Below are positions 19,361 through 21,971 of a DNA stretch of 21,971 nt, in pieces (within the stretch, counting starts at the first letter, position 1; every line of letters begins with the position of its first letter). The position numbers and the translations under genes are program-made. Where the stretch lies: positions 1 through 21,971 of the forward strand of contig JALLAZ010000133.1 in the NCBI GenBank assembly GCA_036939755.1, given 5' to 3'. This DNA comes from Stephanodiscus triporus. Taxonomy: Eukaryota > Bacillariophyta > Thalassiosirophyceae > Thalassiosirales > Thalassiosiraceae. Under the pieces are notes generated by a model. The model was not told the origin of the DNA and searched no databases. It was given only the letters and a program-made list of their open reading frames with translations.

Positions 19361-19498
19361 CTACTCGTGCTGTGGCGCGAGGACGCCCAACCCAAGCGCA
19401 TGCATCACTGCCCATAGTGTGGGAATGACGCCGATGCACTTGTTTTGGGTGTCCTCACGCAATAGGCGACGGTAGGGGCCAAATCCGCTGTACGCCAT
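19361..19498 (-). CDS. Small hydrophobic protein ORF (45 aa)
   Basis: The ATG at 19498 sits in an ACCATGG context and is the first in frame after an upstream stop at 19531-19529. The product starts MAYSGFGPYRRLLREDTQ, then has a probable membrane segment (residues about 21-39, CIGVIPTLWAVMHALGLGV) and ends LAPQHE. A charged N-terminus followed by one short hydrophobic helix is typical of small subunits of organelle membrane complexes, but I cannot name a family. It lies head-to-head with COQ3 and tail-to-tail with dynein. Gene layout and protein-like composition support it; it is short enough to be chance. Confidence 0.48.
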   Translation of the reverse strand: MAYSGFGPYRRLLREDTQNKCIGVIPTLWAVMHALGLGVLAPQHE

Positions 19499-19621
19499 GG
19501 TCGACACCGGTTTCTCAATAATTTGTGCTCAGGGTGTTTTGTACCTGGTACGACTGTACTACGATACGTAGAATCGTGCCATAAACATCGAGTGTATGAG
19601 CTGAGGTCAACCATCATCGCC
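19499..19621. promoter_or_regulatory. Compact divergent region upstream of COQ3
   Basis: If the 45-residue frame is real, only 123 bases separate its start from that of COQ3, so both would share one promoter. No TATA box or known site stands out. Confidence 0.4.
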
Positions 19622-20839
19622 ATGGCATCGTCTTTGGCAAGGTCGACTATGGCGGGAGGTCGGCGTCATCATCTACAGTGGCAAGCAGCGTGCGCTCCTC
19701 CTCGAAGGCCGTCAACCACGTCGGCCCTGCCGCCGTTCATCCGTCCCACCCGCCCTCGACGACGCCCCTCGCCCCGTTTATCCGCTTTGTCATCGTCGTC
19801 TTCGTCATCTTCGTCATCTTCGTCATCATCGTCGATCGACGGCGATGCCAACTCGACGCGAAGGGGAAACGATGCGATCGACGACGTCAACGATATCGAT
19901 GACGTAAGATTTCGCGGCATACGCGGAAGCGACAACGTCGGCAACGACAACGCCGATCCGGACGAGGTCGAGAAATTCTCCTCGCTGTCGTCCACGTGGT
20001 GGGACTCGCGCTCGAATCCCCTGGTGGGGATGAACCCGACGCGCGTGAGATTCATCCGGGAGATCGTGGCCGACTTCCAGTCGCGTCCCCCCCGCAGTGG
20101 AACGACGGACGACGACGGCGGCGACGGTCGGTCGCTTCGTCGTCTACCGCTGAGCGGGAGGAGGTGTCTCGACGTCGGGTGCGGCGGCGGCCTGCTGACG
20201 GAGTCGCTGTCGCGATTGGGCGCGTCTCTCGTGGTCGGGCTGGACGCATCCCCCCGAGTGGTGGACGTCGCGAGGGTACGCTCGTCCCGCGATCGAAATA
20301 TCCGTTATATCGGCGGGATGACTGTCGAGGAATTGGCGTCGAGGTGGCCATACGAAGAGGGCCCGTCGTCGTCGTCGTCGTCGTCGACGACGGACGAAAC
20401 TTCGAGCGAGCGCGAAGGACACCTTTTCGACGTCGTCACGGCGCTCGAGGTCATCGAGCACGTGCCCGATCCCACGTCCCTCCTACGCGCCGCGACGTCG
20501 CTGCTTAGGCCGGGCGGGATACTGTTCGTCTCCACGATCAACCGCACGATGAAATCGTACGGACTCGCCATAATCGCGGCAGAGTATTTGTCCGGGAAGG
20601 TCCCGATCGGCACTCACGATTGGAATCAATTCCGCAGTCCTGGGGAGGTGGAACGCATGGTCTGCGACGGTGGCGATTCCGGCGGTCCGGGCGGCGGCGG
20701 CGCGGTGATGAGGCCGATCGAGATCGCCGGGATGGTGATCGAGCCGCCCTTTGTGGACATGCGATGGTCGTTGGATGCCTCGGACGTCGATGTGAATTGG
20801 ATAGGAGCCTATCAGAAGCGAGCGAACCCTCAATCATAG
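19622..20839 (+). CDS. COQ3: Ubiquinone biosynthesis O-methyltransferase COQ3, mitochondrial (405 aa)
   Basis: COQ3/UbiG transfers methyl groups from S-adenosylmethionine to two ring hydroxyls in coenzyme Q synthesis at the matrix face of the inner mitochondrial membrane. Residues 1-56 are Arg/Ser-rich with no acidic residue, a good mitochondrial presequence. The family STWWD block is at 124-128, followed by NPLVGMNPTRVRFI. SAM motif I is LDVGCGGGLLTESLSRLGA (183-201), then VVGLDAS. FDVVTALEVIEHVPDPTSLL (269-288) and LRPGGILFVSTINRT follow, then SGKVPIGTHDWNQF (324-337), characteristic of UbiG. Single exon. The first in-frame ATG at 19622 (GCCATGG) is chosen. Species-specific poly-Ser (57-71, 249-255), Asp-rich and Gly-rich insertions sit between conserved blocks. 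The gene is GC-rich, unlike the dynein 3' exons beside it. Confidence 0.93.
   Translation: MASSLARSTMAGGRRHHLQWQAACAPPRRPSTTSALPPFIRPTRPRRRPSPRLSALSSSSSSSSSSSSSSSIDGDANSTRRGNDAIDDVNDIDDVRFRGIRGSDNVGNDNADPDEVEKFSSLSSTWWDSRSNPLVGMNPTRVRFIREIVADFQSRPPRSGTTDDDGGDGRSLRRLPLSGRRCLDVGCGGGLLTESLSRLGASLVVGLDASPRVVDVARVRSSRDRNIRYIGGMTVEELASRWPYEEGPSSSSSSSTTDETSSEREGHLFDVVTALEVIEHVPDPTSLLRAATSLLRPGGILFVSTINRTMKSYGLAIIAAEYLSGKVPIGTHDWNQFRSPGEVERMVCDGGDSGGPGGGGAVMRPIEIAGMVIEPPFVDMRWSLDASDVDVNWIGAYQKRANPQS
19790..19834 (+). repeat. TTCGTCATC minisatellite coding for poly-Ser
   Basis: Three exact copies of the nine-base unit at 19801-19827, flanked by TCG and TCA units, encode fifteen Ser between the presequence and the COQ3 catalytic domain. 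A TCG run at 20364-20386 encodes a second poly-Ser loop. Confidence 0.8.
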
Positions 20840-21202
20840 GGAGGGAGACTTAAGTTTTCAGGTCATTGTACTCGTGTCCTGTTTTGGATTAGATTTTTAT
20901 GTGAGCATAATAATGTTACTTCTCGCACCGTAAGAGAGCATGATGTAATTAATATTCTTATCGCCGTTGTGCATGAAGAGTGAATCCCCTTGGATGAAGT
21001 GGACGCAGTAGGGTGGTAGTATGTTACATGAAAGAGCTGCCTTTCTTGCCTGGGTTGGACTACAAATTAATTCTAAACGTAGCCAATACACTTAATCTCC
21101 GTATTAATTAAAATGTTCTATCTGGGAATAATCAATCTTGCTGTGCCAAATGTATTGCACAAGGATCAGACAAGGCGGTAATCCATTATATGTTTACATT
21201 TT
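20840..21202. other. Convergent intergenic region, no gene supported
   Basis: This AT-rich region should contain the 3' ends of COQ3 and of the opposite-strand gene. A minus-strand frame ending at 20897 has a protein-like final segment (VHFIQGDSLFMHNGDKN) but no clear start, acceptor or family match, so I do not call it. I see no RNA gene or repeat. Confidence 0.4.
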
Positions 21203-21856
21203 CTAATCTGTGAGCTTTCCATTCCGTTGTATTTTCGCTTTTTGAATTTTCTTAGTAGCTACTACGCCTTTACTAAGTCTCGCCATGTAAGTGTGAAGTT
21301 TACCCATAACCGGCGGTGAATCTGAGGAAGTTCGAGAATGCCCCGCAGGTCTACTCATTTTCCCTTTGGCGTTGCCCTTTGTTTGCTTGCGTGGTTTCTT
21401 TGTTTGCTTGTGTGGTTTACTTTGGCCATCGAACCTTCGCCTTGGACGTCCGCTCTTCTGCTGATTCAATTGAGCTGAAATATCTATTGTAGGAAAGTCA
21501 TGGCATTTATTTTCATCCATTGCCTCCAAAAATATATACTCCTTCAATAATTCGTCTCGCCTTTTGATCAAACTCAACCTGTACATTGCTTTTTCCAAAT
21601 ACTCTCGTTGCGAATATTTCTTCGGTGCATTTGGATGTTGATATCCTAACTCCGCAATCAGAGGGTGCGTAGATATTTTATAGAGGAAAAATATTGGTAT
21701 GAATGCCATGATTATTGTCATCCGCAACTTCCATGTCTTGCTCAATATTATTTTTGTCGGATGTGATCGTTGCAGTTGGTCCCTGCTGTGTTGGCAGATA
21801 CTCACGCCGTGAGTGCAGACGGTTGCATCACTTTCGTTTCTTTCGGAAAAGCTCAT
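21203..21856 (-). CDS. Unknown single-span membrane protein with basic tail (217 aa)
   Basis: This single-exon frame starts at ATG 21856 (GCCATGAGC). Residues 1-42 are polar. A hydrophobic segment at about 46-62 (MTIIMAFIPIFFLYKIS) is a probable transmembrane helix or uncleaved anchor. Residues 76-113 look helical and charged (YSQREYLEKAMYRLSLIKRR), and 136-217 are strongly basic with Lys, Arg, Gln and Ser. A heptapeptide KP(H/R)KQTK is repeated twice at 147-160. Basic residues on both sides of the span leave its orientation open. I recognise no family. Codon composition is moderate in GC, unlike the neighbouring COQ3. It could be lineage-specific. Confidence 0.55.
   Translation of the reverse strand: MSFSERNESDATVCTHGVSICQHSRDQLQRSHPTKIILSKTWKLRMTIIMAFIPIFFLYKISTHPLIAELGYQHPNAPKKYSQREYLEKAMYRLSLIKRRDELLKEYIFLEAMDENKCHDFPTIDISAQLNQQKSGRPRRRFDGQSKPHKQTKKPRKQTKGNAKGKMSRPAGHSRTSSDSPPVMGKLHTYMARLSKGVVATKKIQKAKIQRNGKLTD
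21377..21418 (-). repeat. 21-base tandem duplication inside the 21203-21856 gene
   Basis: Two adjacent 21-base units differ at one position (C versus T) and keep the frame, giving two Lys-rich heptapeptides. The near identity suggests a recent in-frame duplication. Confidence 0.8.
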
Positions 21857-21971
21857 GGCATGCTTCTAGAGTGTAGTGTACCAGTGACGACATACGGCTT
21901 TGTGGGAGTGTGTACCAACACGCTGCATAAGAGAAGCTCCCGCCATTTTGCGTTTGAATTCCTTTTGGTCA
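21857..21971 (-). promoter_or_regulatory. Upstream region of the 21203-21856 gene (incomplete)
   Basis: Only 115 bases of the upstream region are in the window. I see no defined promoter element. Confidence 0.25.

Noticed and set aside
20897..21091. Minus-strand 64-codon frame between COQ3 and the last gene
   Set aside because: It is AT-rich and short, with no clear acceptor or start context and no family match.
1..21971. CRISPR arrays, transposons, tRNA or rRNA genes, defence or biosynthetic clusters
   Set aside because: I found no regular spaced repeats, terminal inverted repeats with a transposase, cloverleaf-forming stretch or co-directional functional cluster.

Overview
The window looks like nuclear DNA of a photosynthetic stramenopile, most likely a diatom. 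Three observations support this. Genes are split by short GT-AG introns of about 53-148 bases. Two predicted proteins begin with a signal peptide followed by a Phe-containing site that resembles the ASAFAP plastid-import motif. A complete cytoplasmic dynein motor sits among plastid and mitochondrial genes. Nothing bacterial, viral or transposon-like was recognised. Species assignment is inference.

Layout. At 1-800 there are only weak open frames. At 799-1607 (-) lies a two-exon gene for a protein of unknown function that may be plastid-targeted. At 1980-2753 (+) lies a three-exon gene for a 181-residue plastid-targeted protein with two cysteine pairs resembling CP12. At 3278-4237 (-) lies a thioredoxin-fold, nucleoredoxin-like protein that has lost its CxxC, possibly with further 3' exons down to 3021. 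At 4594-19215 (+) lies a 17-exon gene for cytoplasmic dynein-1 heavy chain; I rebuilt it exon by exon with consistent phases, giving 4409 residues. At 19361-19498 (-) there is a 45-residue small membrane-protein-like frame. At 19622-20839 (+) lies COQ3, the mitochondrial O-methyltransferase of ubiquinone synthesis. At 21203-21856 (-) lies an unrecognised single-membrane-span basic protein.

The confident genes alternate strictly in strand (- + - + - + -), so every neighbour pair is head-to-head or tail-to-tail. Three short divergent intergenic regions (1608-1979, 4238-4593, 19499-19621) are the likely promoters. The genes do not form an evident pathway.

Most notable points: the dynein heavy chain stops directly after AAA6 and lacks the usual C-terminal domain of roughly 400 residues. 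The same gene changes base composition sharply, with a very GC-rich first exon carrying low-complexity insertions and a moderate-GC remainder. The intron before the AAA1 P-loop has two in-frame 3' splice sites. I found no new multi-gene system; the interest lies in these departures from family norms.
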